A stretch of DNA of 64,000 nt, taken from Coxiella-like endosymbiont (GTDB lineage Bacteria; Pseudomonadota; Gammaproteobacteria; Coxiellales; Coxiellaceae). This document shows positions 30,434-40,447 of this stretch, in pieces (within the stretch, counting starts at the first letter, position 1; the number at the start of each line of letters is the position of its first letter). A model generated the notes under the pieces. The model did no database searches and was not told the origin of the DNA. It was given only the letters and a program-made list of their open reading frames with translations. Position numbers and translations under genes: made by a program. The stretch spans positions 827,501 to 891,500 of the forward strand of contig NZ_CP084737.1 in assembly GCF_024730665.1 (NCBI RefSeq), given 5' to 3'.

Positions 30434-31978
30434 AGATTTAAAAATAAGATAGCATCATTTTAGGATGAAAGAGCACCTTCATCATTATACATTATTCCTC
30501 GTTTTTTAATATACAGATCAATCTTAAGTTTAAATACTTTAATGCCATAAAATTGTTTGCCGTCGGCCAAAATCAGAGATTACTTTTTTGTGTAGTAGCG
30601 GCAAAAGAGTACAAATGTTATAGTCATATTTTAACTTCTGTATGAAGAGGGTTGATGTCAGCTATCGGGTAGCTATCGGGTGATTTAATTGCTTGTTGGA
30701 AATCAAGTGATTGGGCTAGATACTACTTTGAGTTTTTTCGAGATAAAAGATAAAAAGTCGGCAAAGCAAGTAAATTGCCTATTAAGAGTATTGTAGGAGA
30801 TCACTTATCCACTTACTCAATAATATAAATATAGTCCGATAATAACGCATAAATGATCGTAACCCAGATTTCTTTAAACATACTTCCCACCCGATTAACA
30901 GAAAGATAATCAGCAATGTCGATAGCCAGATTCGAAAGTAACACTTTTCTCGCGCAAATTTTGTAATGGATACTTACAAAAAAACTCTATGTAGCAAATG
31001 ATGTTCGTAGTGAGCTGATCACACAAAGAACCGGGCCTCTACCTCGATCTAATCGTGTTAACCACAGAGTTATGGATCACTTTTATAATGACGGAACTGG
31101 AGAATCTATTGAATAATTTGAATGTAATTGGCTTAGATGACCTTGAAAAATTTATTAGAATTACTATCTAGAGTGGTTGGAATTTCGTTTAGAAACCTTC
31201 TGTTATTGATTGTAATATCGTCTGATATAAGTTATCGATCGATTGTATTTGCTGATGGCTTTAACTACTGTTCTTTAAGCTCAGATAAAAATTTTGTCAC
31301 AATCATTCAGAAGAAAGATCATCTTGCCATGAGGCCTTGGTGATACAGTTTAACTTAATAAAAGGTAAGTGGAGCCATTTTAGAAATTGAGTTTCAGTAG
31401 TTATCTAAACTAAGAGATCGAAAATTCATGGTGGACAAGCTGAACGTGATTAAAATTAGCCAGACAGGAAATTGGAAGAAGATAAATGTCATGTGGATAA
31501 CGCTCGCGATTCACCCTACCCATGGCCAAAGCGCAGTACGAAGCAGAGATGATGCCTTCTGAACCCGTGGTATTTATCTAAACGGGTGGGGTAGAGTCAA
31601 CGGTCCAAAAAGGTGAGGGTCAAATAAATTATCGTGTAGACAATGAATTTTTAGTACAAGTACAAGAGCAATTTTTTTAGATTTTTATAGGAAAAAGTTA
31701 CGGAATATCTACCCCCACGCATTACCTTTGGATAAAGCTTAGAAAATTCATTACAACTATTTCATTTACTTTTCTTTTGGGTAATACTACTGCTGCGGCT
31801 ACGGAGAATATTAATAACTGTCCTTCTGAAAATCGCGGCAATGTACTAGAATTTTTCATCATATACCTACTGTGGTGAGGCATTGATTATGCACATTTCA
31901 ATAATTTTATACGTAACACCAAGTGGATGTGTTGATTGATGGAGAGCAGGCAAAGAACAGTAATTAAATTGAAGTAGG
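30434..31978. other. 1.5-kb non-coding stretch
   Basis: No intact gene. A short frame at about 31738-31850 (KFITTISFTFLLGNTTAAA) looks like a signal peptide of a lost exported protein. Another at 31137-31343 is hydrophobic but unassigned. A 2 x 11 bp tandem repeat lies at 30660-30681. No RNA gene recognised. Confidence 0.5.
30660..30681 (+). repeat. Perfect 2 x 11 bp tandem duplication
   Basis: AGCTATCGGGT occurs twice head to tail (30660-30670, 30671-30681) in non-coding DNA upstream of coq7. Probably a replication-slippage product. Confidence 0.75.
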
Positions 31979-32977
31979 TCATAAAGTCACTGGAACAGCA
32001 GTTTTAGCCAAAGCGCCGGGAATCTCCCGCACTAATTTAGGTACTAAATAACCTGGTAAACGTTTCATTAAATGGAGTACCAAATTTTTTGCTTTAATTT
32101 CATTTACTTCAAAATGCCAGGCGCCTTCCACTCGGTCTAGAAGATTTAAATAATAGGGTAAAATACCGGATTCAAATAAACGCTCACTTAAGTGGATGAG
32201 TGTTTCAGCGTTATCGTTAATGTTTTTTAACAAAACAGACTGATTTAATAACGTTATCTTTGACTGACGCAAGGGATCAAGTGCGCTTATAACTGATTGA
32301 TCAATTTCGTTCGGATGATTGCAATGGATAACTACAGTTGATAAAAAACGTGATTCGCATAGTAGATTAATGAATTCAGAAGTAATTCGCTCGGGGATCA
32401 CCACTGGAAGACGAGTATGGATACGTAATCGTTTAATATGCGTAATTTTTTCACTTTGTTCGATAAATTCTTTTAGTAGAGTATCCTTTACAATTAAAGG
32501 ATCTCCTCCACTTAAAATAATTTCTGTTATATTTATGTCCGATTTTAAGTAATTAAAAATACAGTTCCATCCCTTTTTTCCAGGGGTATTTTCGTCATAA
32601 GAAAAGTATCGACGAAAGCAATATCGGCAATGAACAGCGCACGCGCCACTTAATGTTATCAGCACTCGTCCATAGTATTTATGTAAAAGTCCAGAAATCC
32701 GATTCGATTGCTTTTCATTGAGTGGATCAGGGCAATAACCTGGGTAAGTAATCAACTCTTGTGAGGTCGGTAATACCTGCAATAACAGAGGGTCACGAGG
32801 ATTTCTTTTCTCCATACGGGTCATAAAACCTCTAGGAACCCGCAGAGGAAAAGCAGTAATACCGTGAGTTTGAGACATTGTTATGGGATCGAGTTCAAGC
32901 TCACGCCACAGTTCATTCGGGTCAGAAATCGCCGTTTTTAATAAAAATTGCCAATCGTTCATTGGATTAAAAACCAT
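31979..32977 (-). CDS. epmB: EF-P-(R)-beta-lysylation lysine 2,3-aminomutase EpmB
   Basis: A 332-residue radical SAM enzyme that makes (R)-beta-lysine for modifying elongation factor P. The 4Fe-4S cysteines are in GACAVHCRYCFRRYFSY (CxxxCxxC). Further motifs are EIILSGGDPLIVKD, LRIHTRLPVVIPERI, VVIHCNHPNEI and NQSVLLKNIND. The C-terminal PLP segment has LLDRVEGAWHFEV and LPGYLVPKLVREIPG. It is shorter than clostridial lysine aminomutases, as expected of EpmB. epmA and efp are also in this window (54.7-56.4 kb), though not adjacent. Intact. Confidence 0.94.
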   Translation of the reverse strand: MVFNPMNDWQFLLKTAISDPNELWRELELDPITMSQTHGITAFPLRVPRGFMTRMEKRNPRDPLLLQVLPTSQELITYPGYCPDPLNEKQSNRISGLLHKYYGRVLITLSGACAVHCRYCFRRYFSYDENTPGKKGWNCIFNYLKSDINITEIILSGGDPLIVKDTLLKEFIEQSEKITHIKRLRIHTRLPVVIPERITSEFINLLCESRFLSTVVIHCNHPNEIDQSVISALDPLRQSKITLLNQSVLLKNINDNAETLIHLSERLFESGILPYYLNLLDRVEGAWHFEVNEIKAKNLVLHLMKRLPGYLVPKLVREIPGALAKTAVPVTL

Positions 32978-34290
32978 AGAAAGTCTGCTTTTAATTATAT
33001 CATTCTAGCCTTTGATTTTCGCTTTCTTTATTTCGTCGAACAACTACTGAAAAGCTCATATTCGCGATGCCAGAAATGGCTCTCTGTTTTTCCAGATACG
33101 GGCGTTGGTTATTTCTTGCCTCGCTGAAAAATAAAATGGGTATTATATTTTAGGACTGACGGGAGAACACTGCGAAATGATTAATATTAGTGAATCATGA
33201 TTCTCTCAGAAAAGCATAACTATTAATTAAGGAATTTATTAAATCGTCTATTTCCTCACATAGGGAGGTAATAAAATCAGTTCATTTGAAATCAAAACGA
33301 CATCATCGCGTTTATATGATAACGAAGAATCCATAGCAAATTGCTTTTGAAAATTCAGTTGAAGAAATAGTTGCTCGATTAGATGGTGTAATAATTGAGG
33401 CCTGGCTACAGTAAAATTTGTTAGGCGCACTCCACTCAGGCATTTAGAATACTGCTCTATCTAGATAGATTTAGATGCGATATTATAGAAATATGGGAAT
33501 GGAATGCAAAAAGGTATTCGTATTCAGACTATTCGTATTGAGACGCTGAGTGCCAGTAAAGAAGGGTTAGCGTTAAAGAATGAAAAATAACCGGAAATAG
33601 TGATTTTGATTTCTGGCTACCAGATATTTCATCTCAGATCCCTGACCCAGGTTGTCACCTCCATCGAGGTACTGTTATAATACTCATTGCAATCGTCATC
33701 GGAAGGGGAGTTGCTAACCATGTGTTTACTGGAAAAAAGATGCGAGGATTTATAACTAAAGCAGCAGTCTGACAAACTAGAATACGCTATGAAAGCGGTT
33801 AGCGGATGCATGGTAGTATAGTGCTGTTTAAGTCTTAAAATCTGGTTGCTTAGTTTAAACAGATAAAGCGGCAGGGCTTGCCTTTTGAGCAACTCAGCGT
33901 TTGCCACTGCCTACAAAAGTATACTAAATAAATGCGCGCTCATGCGTCATGTACATGTAGCTTTTTAAACGTCGTATCGATTGAGATTGCATTTTTATTT
34001 CCAGTTATCTTTGCACGCGCTGCTGTTCCCTTTTTCTTTGATTACTTGTACCAGCTTTTAATTTCGCACGATTTAAACTTAAGTTACTAGAACTCGTCTT
34101 ATTTAACGAGAAACATTAATATTCTCTACCCCAGAAAGAAAATTAATTTCAATCTTTTACATCTACGTCCTCCATAGCCTCTATTATCAAGGCCTAGAAA
34201 AAAGGTCTAGAAAAACTTCAACTATCAAACAGTATATTTATCTCCTCCCTTTTCTCTTCTCTCAGGAGGATTATATTAGCAAACCATGGC
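32978..34290. other. 1.3-kb non-coding stretch
   Basis: No gene recognised between epmB and the rplY promoter. Minus-strand frames at 33248-33430 and 33629-33907 have irregular composition. An imperfect 15-bp tandem repeat lies at 33515-33544. No tRNA seen. Confidence 0.5.
33515..33544 (+). repeat. 2 x 15 bp tandem repeat, one mismatch
   Basis: TATTCGTATTCAGAC (33515-33529) is followed by TATTCGTATTGAGAC (33530-33544). It lies in decayed DNA upstream of rplY; no function inferred. Confidence 0.7.
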
Positions 34291-34333
34291 TTGCAAATTA
34301 TCTGAAATACAAGTAAAATTTAGGTCCCCTAAA
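34291..34333 (+). promoter_or_regulatory. rplY promoter and leader hairpin
   Basis: TTGCAA (34291-34296) and TAAAAT (34314-34319) are spaced by 17 bp. Around the expected transcript start a perfect TTTAGG/CCTAAA hairpin (34319-34333, 3-nt loop) stands just before the rplY RBS region. It could protect the 5' end or take part in control of the ribosomal protein gene (inference). Confidence 0.5.
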
Positions 34334-34347
34334 TACAGGTCAAAACA

Positions 34348-35028
34348 ATGGTTGCTGAAAGCTTAGAACTAATGGTGGCATTACGGAAATCTACGGGTAA
34401 AAGTGCAATGCGGCGTATGCGGCAATTTGATGACAAAGTCCCGGGGACTGTTTATGGTGCGGGAAAGGCTCCTCAATCCATCAGCCTACTACAAAAGGAC
34501 ATTTTAAAAGCACTGAAAAATGAAGCGGTTTTTTCTTCTATTCTTACTATTAAGATTAGCGATAAGAAGCAAAAGGTAGTCATAAAAGATCTGCAGCGTC
34601 ATCACACTAAGCCAAAAATTCTTCATATCGATTTTCAGCGTATTAAAGCGACGGAAAAGCTAACGATGAATATTCCACTACATTTCATCGGTGAAGATGA
34701 ATGCCCGGGAGTTGAGCAGGGCGGTGTTATTTCACACTTGCAAACGGAAGTTGAAGTTCGATGTTTGCCGGCTGCTTTGCCGGAATATATCGAAGTGGAC
34801 CTTTCTAGACTTGAACTGGATAAGTCTTTTCATTTGTCTGATTTGAAATTGCCTGCAGGGGTTGAATTGACTATAACGCCTGACGAACAACATGATTTGC
34901 CTATTGTAAGCGTTCATATCCACAGAGTTAGTCAGGCTGATATTGAAGCACAACAAACTGGAGTCGTAGAAAAATCTGCAGAATCTAGGGAAACTAAGAC
35001 AGAGATCAATACTAATGAAAGAGAATGA
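34348..35028 (+). CDS. rplY: 50S ribosomal protein L25, Ctc/TL5 form
   Basis: A 226-residue long-form L25, which binds 5S rRNA. Residues 1-95 are the L25 domain ([48 protein letters not shown]). The rest is the TL5/Ctc beta domain ([39 protein letters not shown]). The last 30 residues are Glu/Thr-rich and likely disordered. Its stop overlaps the pth start (ATGA at 35025), giving a coupled rplY-pth-ychF operon, an arrangement common in proteobacteria. Confidence 0.95.
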   Translation: MVAESLELMVALRKSTGKSAMRRMRQFDDKVPGTVYGAGKAPQSISLLQKDILKALKNEAVFSSILTIKISDKKQKVVIKDLQRHHTKPKILHIDFQRIKATEKLTMNIPLHFIGEDECPGVEQGGVISHLQTEVEVRCLPAALPEYIEVDLSRLELDKSFHLSDLKLPAGVELTITPDEQHDLPIVSVHIHRVSQADIEAQQTGVVEKSAESRETKTEINTNERE

Positions 35029-35615
35029 GCTTTGTGTTATCTATCAAGCTCATTGTAGGACTTGGAAATCCAGGAAATGAATATGCTGGCACGCGGCATA
35101 ATGTGGGCACCTGGTTTGTTAAGGCACTTGCTAATCGAGAAAACCATTTCCTGAAAAAGGAAGACAAATTTTACGGTGCTATTGCTAAATTCAATCATTG
35201 TTGGCTTCTTAACCCCCTAGTTTATATGAATGAAAATGGGAAAGCAGTAGCAGCATTAGTGAGGTTTTATAAAATTAGGCCTCAAGAGATTTTAGTGGCG
35301 CATGATGAACTGGATTTTCCGATAGGCATTATTCGTCTAAAAGCAAGCGGCAGTCACGGAGGGCATAACGGCCTTCTTAGTGTTATTAAGCATTTAGGAA
35401 CAGCTGATTTCTGTCGATTACGGATCGGGATCGGCCATCCTGGACATAAATATCAGGTAACACCATATGTTTTAAGCGTTCCTTCTAAAGACGATCGAAC
35501 CGCTATTTCAGCGGCAATTGACAGAGGTTTGCGTGTTACTAATGAATTGATGCAAGGTGAATTTGAAAAAGCTATGCATAACTTACATGTTGCAAATAAC
35601 ATAATAAAGAAAAAA
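35025..35615 (+). CDS. pth: Peptidyl-tRNA hydrolase, reading on into ychF
   Basis: Pth releases tRNA from stalled peptidyl-tRNA. The about 197 codons before the ychF ATG hold every catalytic element: GLGNPG with Asn, GTRHNVG with the catalytic His, YMNENGKAV with Asn, VAHDELDFP with Asp, and [10 protein letters not shown]. No stop separates it from ychF: the frame runs [10 protein letters not shown] straight into MGFKCGIVG. An A-run of seven (35610-35616 less one G) lies at the junction; one extra A would end Pth with KKKNGF and a stop. I therefore annotate two genes rather than one fusion. GTG at 35034 is an alternative start. Confidence 0.9.
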
Positions 35616-36710
35616 ATGGGTTTTAAATGCGGCATTGTGGGCCTACCAAACGTAGGCAAATCAACTTTATTTAATGCACTAACTAAAGCGAGCATTGAAG
35701 CATCCAATTATCCATTTTGTACAATCGCACCTAATGTTGGTATGGTTCTTATGCCAGATAAGCGACTAGAAAGAATCGCTCAAATAGCTCAATCAAAAAG
35801 AACTATTCCGACCACAGTAAAATTTGTTGATATTGCTGGGCTAGTTGCCGGCGCTTCAAAAGGACAAGGATTGGGCAATAAATTCCTTGCTAATATTCGT
35901 GAAACACAAGCGATCGCTCATGTGGTGCGTTGCTTTAAAAATGAAAATATTGCCCATATTTCTGGAAATATTGATCCTATTTCTGATATTGAAGTTGTAA
36001 ATACGGAATTGGCATTGGCGGATATAGAAACGATCGATACAGCCTTAATGAACCTTGCTAAAGACGTAAAACGGGGAGATCAACGAGCCTACGGGATGAA
36101 AATCTCATTTGAAAAATTTAAAAATTTATTAAGTAAGAGCATTCCATTACGTAGCGTGAATCTAAAGAAAGAGGAAAAAATTTTATTGCAGCCCTATCAA
36201 TTACTAACATTAAAACCCGTTTTATACGTGGCCAATGTGACAGAAGAAGGGTTTACAAATAATTCATACTTGGACCAAGTAATCAAGTACGCTAAAAAAG
36301 AAAAAGTCAAGGTGGTGCCTGTCTGTGCATCCATGGAATCAAAAGTCCCAGAACTTTTCTCCGCAAAGCAGATTGAATTCTTGCAAAATCTAGGTCTCGA
36401 AGAAGTTGGATTAAATAGTGTCATTCAGGCAGGCTACGAATTATTAGAGCTCATTACTTTCTTTACTGCTGGACCCAAAGAAGTACGCGCCTGGACATGC
36501 CATAAAGGTACAACCGCTCCTCAAGCAGCGGGGGTTATTCATAGCGATATTGAAAAGCGCTTTATACGTGTTGAAGTTATTGGCTACAATGATTATCTCC
36601 AATTCAATGGAGAAGAGGGTGCCAAAGATGCCGGGAGATGGCGCCTGGAAGGAAAGAAGTATGTAGTGCAAGACGGGGATATCATGTACTTCAGATCTGG
36701 CACTTCTTGA
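35616..36710 (+). CDS. ychF: Redox-regulated ATPase YchF
   Basis: A 364-residue Obg-family P-loop protein that prefers ATP over GTP and associates with ribosomes. It starts [20 protein letters not shown] (G1), with [21 protein letters not shown] (G3) and the atypical G4 NVTEE that explains ATP use. A coiled-coil arm lies in the middle and a TGS domain at the end ([20 protein letters not shown]). ATG 35616 matches the family start exactly and length is normal. It shares the reading frame with pth upstream. A tRNA-Met follows after 55 bp. Confidence 0.95.
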   Translation: MGFKCGIVGLPNVGKSTLFNALTKASIEASNYPFCTIAPNVGMVLMPDKRLERIAQIAQSKRTIPTTVKFVDIAGLVAGASKGQGLGNKFLANIRETQAIAHVVRCFKNENIAHISGNIDPISDIEVVNTELALADIETIDTALMNLAKDVKRGDQRAYGMKISFEKFKNLLSKSIPLRSVNLKKEEKILLQPYQLLTLKPVLYVANVTEEGFTNNSYLDQVIKYAKKEKVKVVPVCASMESKVPELFSAKQIEFLQNLGLEEVGLNSVIQAGYELLELITFFTAGPKEVRAWTCHKGTTAPQAAGVIHSDIEKRFIRVEVIGYNDYLQFNGEEGAKDAGRWRLEGKKYVVQDGDIMYFRSGTS

Positions 36711-36735
36711 CATCCTCTACGTAAGTCGCCAGAAT
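36707..36735 (+). promoter_or_regulatory. Promoter of tRNA-Met
   Basis: TTGACA (36707-36712), 17-bp spacer and CAGAAT (36730-36735). The -35 box overlaps the ychF stop codon. Predicted transcription starts about 24 bases before the tRNA. Confidence 0.5.
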
Positions 36736-36765
36736 GCGGTTCTCTTCAAAATCGATCTAATATAT

Positions 36766-36839
36766 GGCTATGTAGCTCAGTTGGTTAGAGCACAGCATTC
36801 ATAATGCTGGGGTCGGTGGTTCAAGCCCACCCGTAGCCA
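36766..36839 (+). tRNA. tRNA-Met (CAT), elongator
   Basis: A full cloverleaf: acceptor GGCTATG/CGTAGCC, D arm with AGCTCAGTTGGTTAGAGC, anticodon stem CAGCA/TGCTG around TTCATAA (anticodon CAT), T arm GGTGG-TTCAAGC-CCACC and discriminator A. It resembles elongator tRNA-Met rather than initiator tRNA (no three-GC anticodon stem, paired acceptor end). The 3' CCA is not encoded, so it depends on the Cca enzyme, whose gene is at 41.7-42.8 kb. Confidence 0.95.
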
Positions 36840-37793
36840 TTTTTGATCAAGCTTTGTAGTTGAGTGATTGCAGGAAAATCTGGAATAACTTTTTTATATG
36901 TTTATCTATATGAGATAAACTCGTTGGTTTTCATTGTACAAGAACCATATTAAAAACGGAAAACAAAACCTCAGAAATATTGTATACAGCAACCCTTTTG
37001 TAAAGAATAGCTAGGTTGGAAGTCGTATAAGATACTGAGATGATTAAGGGGGAAGATTTACATCAGTAGTAAAGAGATTAAAAGAAGAAGAAGCAGTATT
37101 GTGCTATTTTTTTGGAATTGTCCGATATGTTAAAAGATATCGTCTAACTCTCACACTCCGTCGGCTAACAGATATAGATCAGTGTAAACACGATGCTCAA
37201 AATGTGAAGACAATTACCAAACTAAAAGTAATGCCGTATTCAAGATGGTTTTGTAAGGCGTAAGATTAGTGTTAAATAAAATATTTCCTGTTTGTCTGAT
37301 TATTCTATAGCTTTATCTGTTATCGGTAATGAAGGAAAAGTTTTGGTTGTTGAGAGTTCTAAGAATTATGGATATAGCTTTTAAGATGAACCTAGTCTAT
37401 TAAGAAGATAACATTGCCCTCGGGCTTGTCATAATAATGTGACAAGGTGTGCAACAAACAATAATGAAGACCTTATCCTCTGGTAAATCATTAAATTCTG
37501 GGTTTCAATCGATATTGAAATAAGAAGATTTTTATCATTGATATTTTCTTTTATCTTAAGATGAAGATATTGATAAAGGTAGCGCGCTACTCTTTCTTCA
37601 GAAAGAAGAGATACTTCAATGCGGCATAAGATGAGATTATGATGCTCATAAAGATTTTTCATATAGTGTTAGAATAAAAGTAGTGGTGTCCGTGCGCCGC
37701 CGGACCCCGTGTACCCCCTCTTGTCTATTGTCTATAGTCGCTAGACTTCTATTAATTGGTTAATTGAATGCAAACCGCCTCTTCTTCCGGCCT
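36840..37793. other. Non-coding stretch between tRNA-Met and prs
   Basis: About 950 bp. A minus-strand frame at 37429-37662 (MKNLYEHHNLILCRIEVSLL) has protein-like composition but no family I know. A GC-rich hairpin sits at 37685-37708. No other RNA gene seen. Confidence 0.5.
37685..37708 (-). terminator. GC-rich hairpin downstream of prs
   Basis: GGTGTCCG (37685-37692) pairs with CGGACCCC (37701-37708) with one mismatch. It is about 85 bp past the prs stop on the minus strand. Strong GC content but no U-tract; role as terminator is tentative. Confidence 0.35.
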
Positions 37794-38752
37794 CTAATCC
37801 AAAAACATAGAACTCACAGATTCTTTTTGATTAATCCGAGAGATAGTTTCGGCAATAAGACAACTTAATGAAATTTGCTTAATTTTGCTACAAGCTATTG
37901 CTTCGGTGCTGAGTGGAATAGTATCTGTCACAATCAATTCGTCAATATCTGATTTCATAACATTTTCGATCGAATGACCAGACAAAACAGGATGGGTACA
38001 ATAAGAAGAAACTGTTAACGCGCCCTCATCTTTAAGGGCTTTAGCCGCCTGACACAGCGTGCCGGCAGTATCAACGATATCATCCACAATCACGCAATGT
38101 CTTCCTTTTACATAACCGATGACGTTCATGACCTCAGCCTGATTAGCGCTCGGACGTCGTTTATCAATAATCGCTAAATCCGAATCATTAAGCCGTTTTG
38201 CGATGGCACGAGCACGAACTACCCCACCCACATCGGGTGATACGATCACGGGATTATTTAGCTTTTCAGGCAGCCCATATTGCTCTAAAGCAGTGATACT
38301 AGCATAAATATTGTCCACCGGCATGTAAAAAAGCCTTGAATTTGATCTGCATGAAGATCAACAGTGATGAGGCGTGAAAAACCTACCTTTTGCATCATAT
38401 CAGCAATCACTTTTGCGCTAATGGGCACTCGGGAAGAGCGTACGCGACGATCTTGACGGGCATAACCAAAGTAAGGAACAACTGCAGTGATACTTGCGGC
38501 TGATGCTCGACGAAAAGCATCTGCCATAAAAAGCAGTTCCATTACATTTTCGTTAACTGGATGTCCTGTGGATTGGATGAGGTAGATATCGCGTCCACGC
38601 ACATTTTCTTGTATCTCAATACGAATTTCTCCATCACTAAAACGAGTAACCAAGGTATTTCCGATGGTGGTATTTAATTCTTTAGCAACGCTAGCGCCCA
38701 AAGTCGGATTAGCACTACCGTGGAAAATGCGAATATCGTTGAGATTTGGCAC
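37794..38752 (-). pseudogene. prs: Ribose-phosphate pyrophosphokinase, frameshifted
   Basis: Prs makes PRPP, needed for nucleotides, His, Trp and NAD; it is normally indispensable. The first frame has [55 protein letters not shown] and [12 protein letters not shown]. After A6 on the plus strand (38327-38332) it resumes [38 protein letters not shown] and [18 protein letters not shown] (PRPP loop). Seven bases would give about 320 residues. I choose GTG 38752 ([20 protein letters not shown]) over ATG 38776, because the ATG lies in the 3' end of tRNA-Gln. Downstream of and probably co-transcribed with that tRNA. Confidence 0.92.
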
Positions 38753-38775
38753 GAAGTTTCCTTCTAAAGACCGCA

Positions 38776-38851
38776 TGGCTGGGGCGCCAGGATTCGAACC
38801 TGGGAAGTGCTGGGATCAAAACCCAGTGCCTTACCACTTGGCGACGCCCCA
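38776..38851 (-). tRNA. tRNA-Gln (TTG)
   Basis: On the minus strand: acceptor TGGGGCG/CGCCCCA with discriminator G, D arm GCCAAGTGGTAAGGC, anticodon stem CTGGG/CCCAG around TTTTGAT (anticodon TTG), T arm CCAGG-TTCGAAT-CCTGG. Genomic CCA follows the discriminator and its last base is the A of an ATG in frame with prs. The CCA may therefore be encoded or coincidental. The tRNA-Gln/prs neighbourhood agrees with a Legionellales-like order (inference). Confidence 0.95.
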
Positions 38852-38876
38852 ATAACTCGATTAGTTGAATAAGAGC

Positions 38877-38904
38877 ATATTATCAGTTTTGCAGATTGTG
38901 TCAA
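38877..38904 (-). promoter_or_regulatory. Promoter of tRNA-Gln and prs
   Basis: On the minus strand a perfect TTGACA (38899-38904), 16-bp spacer and TAATAT (38877-38882). Start of transcription would be near 38870, about 19 bases before the tRNA. Confidence 0.6.
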
Positions 38905-38973
38905 ACCAAATGCAAGCAGGTGGGCCCCTCTTGTTAGGACGAAATAAATGCTACAAAAGGATTCAAATCAAGT

Positions 38974-39612
38974 TTATGTTGAGCACCTATTCAACAAATT
39001 ACAATTCCAATTTTTAATAACGATCTTCACAGTCAATTTCCTGCTGTTCAATTTTAACATACGAGGTAAATCTACTGGGCCAATGGTGGTATATTGAGAA
39101 AAGAGGATATGCCACCCATTTTGTTGAAGTGTGATTAAATGACAGTAGAGATCAAAGGTAGCCAGATACTTTCCTGCCGAATGTATACCTCGTATCCAAT
39201 AATAGAGATTAGAAACGGGAAGCTGCCATCCGAGTTGTTCCTGCATGAGTCGTTCGGGGGTGTCCGCGATATAACGTTCTTTAGGTGAGCGCCATAACAG
39301 GACCACGCTGGAACCTCCAGAAATATTGATGCTGTAGATGTCAAGTGCAGAATGGATGCGGATGCGATAGTTACGACCTTTTTGTTGCCAGTCGTAATAA
39401 GCTACTACCGTTTTTCCACCCTGCTGAATGCTAAAAACACCATTAATACTCCATATCGAGATATGACTTAATGCTTGATAGCGTTGCTGCCAGTTTTGTA
39501 TTTTATGGGCGGATGTGCTTTGAGAAGGCAAACGCAAGGTTCTGCATCCATTAATCAATAAGGTGACAGTGAAAAAAATAAAGGCGATGAGGACGTGGTT
39601 ATTCTTTTTCAC
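38974..39612 (-). CDS. lolB: Outer-membrane lipoprotein receptor LolB
   Basis: LolB accepts lipoproteins from periplasmic LolA and inserts them in the outer membrane. The protein has 212 residues. A signal peptide ([19 protein letters not shown]) ends at the lipobox INGC, giving Cys23. The mature part has [55 protein letters not shown] and [20 protein letters not shown], matching the LolB beta-barrel. Usually ispE lies between lolB and prs; here only about 120 bp with the tRNA promoter remain. Intact. Confidence 0.92.
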   Translation of the reverse strand: MKKNNHVLIAFIFFTVTLLINGCRTLRLPSQSTSAHKIQNWQQRYQALSHISIWSINGVFSIQQGGKTVVAYYDWQQKGRNYRIRIHSALDIYSINISGGSSVVLLWRSPKERYIADTPERLMQEQLGWQLPVSNLYYWIRGIHSAGKYLATFDLYCHLITLQQNGWHILFSQYTTIGPVDLPRMLKLNSRKLTVKIVIKNWNCNLLNRCST

Positions 39613-40447
39613 AAAAAGTTCTCCTTTTCTCTGTTATAATTCCTGAAAAGTTCTAAGTGTCAGATGGAATGGGTCCGCGGATTATTTAATGATTTCCTGT
39701 TATTAATCGTGATCAATTCTCCTGTAATACGGTCGTTTTTAATTAAGAAAATAATGTCTGAGAAAGTAAGTTTACGTTTTTTGTCGAGCGGGTTTTCATG
39801 ATATTTTAGGCTATTACAATTAACTTGCTGCAGGTTAGAGGATGCATGTAGAGAGCCTCACCGGCGAAAATATTAACGCGTACGGGGTTTAGGCGCGAGC
39901 GCGATTAGAGAGCAAGTATTCACTTAATGGATTTAATTCCACTTTATCTGTGTGATAAACAGTTTAACTGTCGGTGAAGAAAGAGGCTAGCGTGCATTGT
40001 TAGTATCGCTGAAACGATGTCATTCATGCGTTTGCTGCAAATAAGGAAATGCTGTTGTAAAATGAAGTGTTGATACTGCTTTTATTAAATTTTTTATTAA
40101 ATCATTTTACTGATCCGTCGTTTTTTTCACTTTATCAGGAAAGGTATAGGGCATTATTAAATCCAGTTGGAAAACGATTACCTTAGATTGATTAATGAAT
40201 GAGTGGAAAGAGAATTTGATTAAGATCAACCTTATATTAAGATAGTGGTAGAGTGTTTTCGTTTGCTCAGACATATCGGCCGCTTTTGGCAGTTTCGTGG
40301 GAATGACAGTACCTCACTCAGTCCTTATGATTGTTATAACTGAGTTTGTGAAGTACTCCAACTAGATGAGCCTAGGTGCCCCGTTTTGCTTGCGCTTTCG
40401 GCAAGGGTAGATCTTGTCATTTGACATTCAATTGATTTTCTTTTAGG
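39613..40447. other. Non-coding stretch, nothing recognised
   Basis: About 830 bp between divergent lolB and the methyltransferase gene. Short frames only. One patch near 39840-39905 is more GC-rich than average but forms no clear gene or RNA. Confidence 0.5.

Noticed and set aside
35025-36710. A novel Pth-YchF bifunctional enzyme
   Set aside because: The fusion point is a poly-A run, ychF has its own canonical ATG and both parts are of normal length; a one-base run error explains it better.
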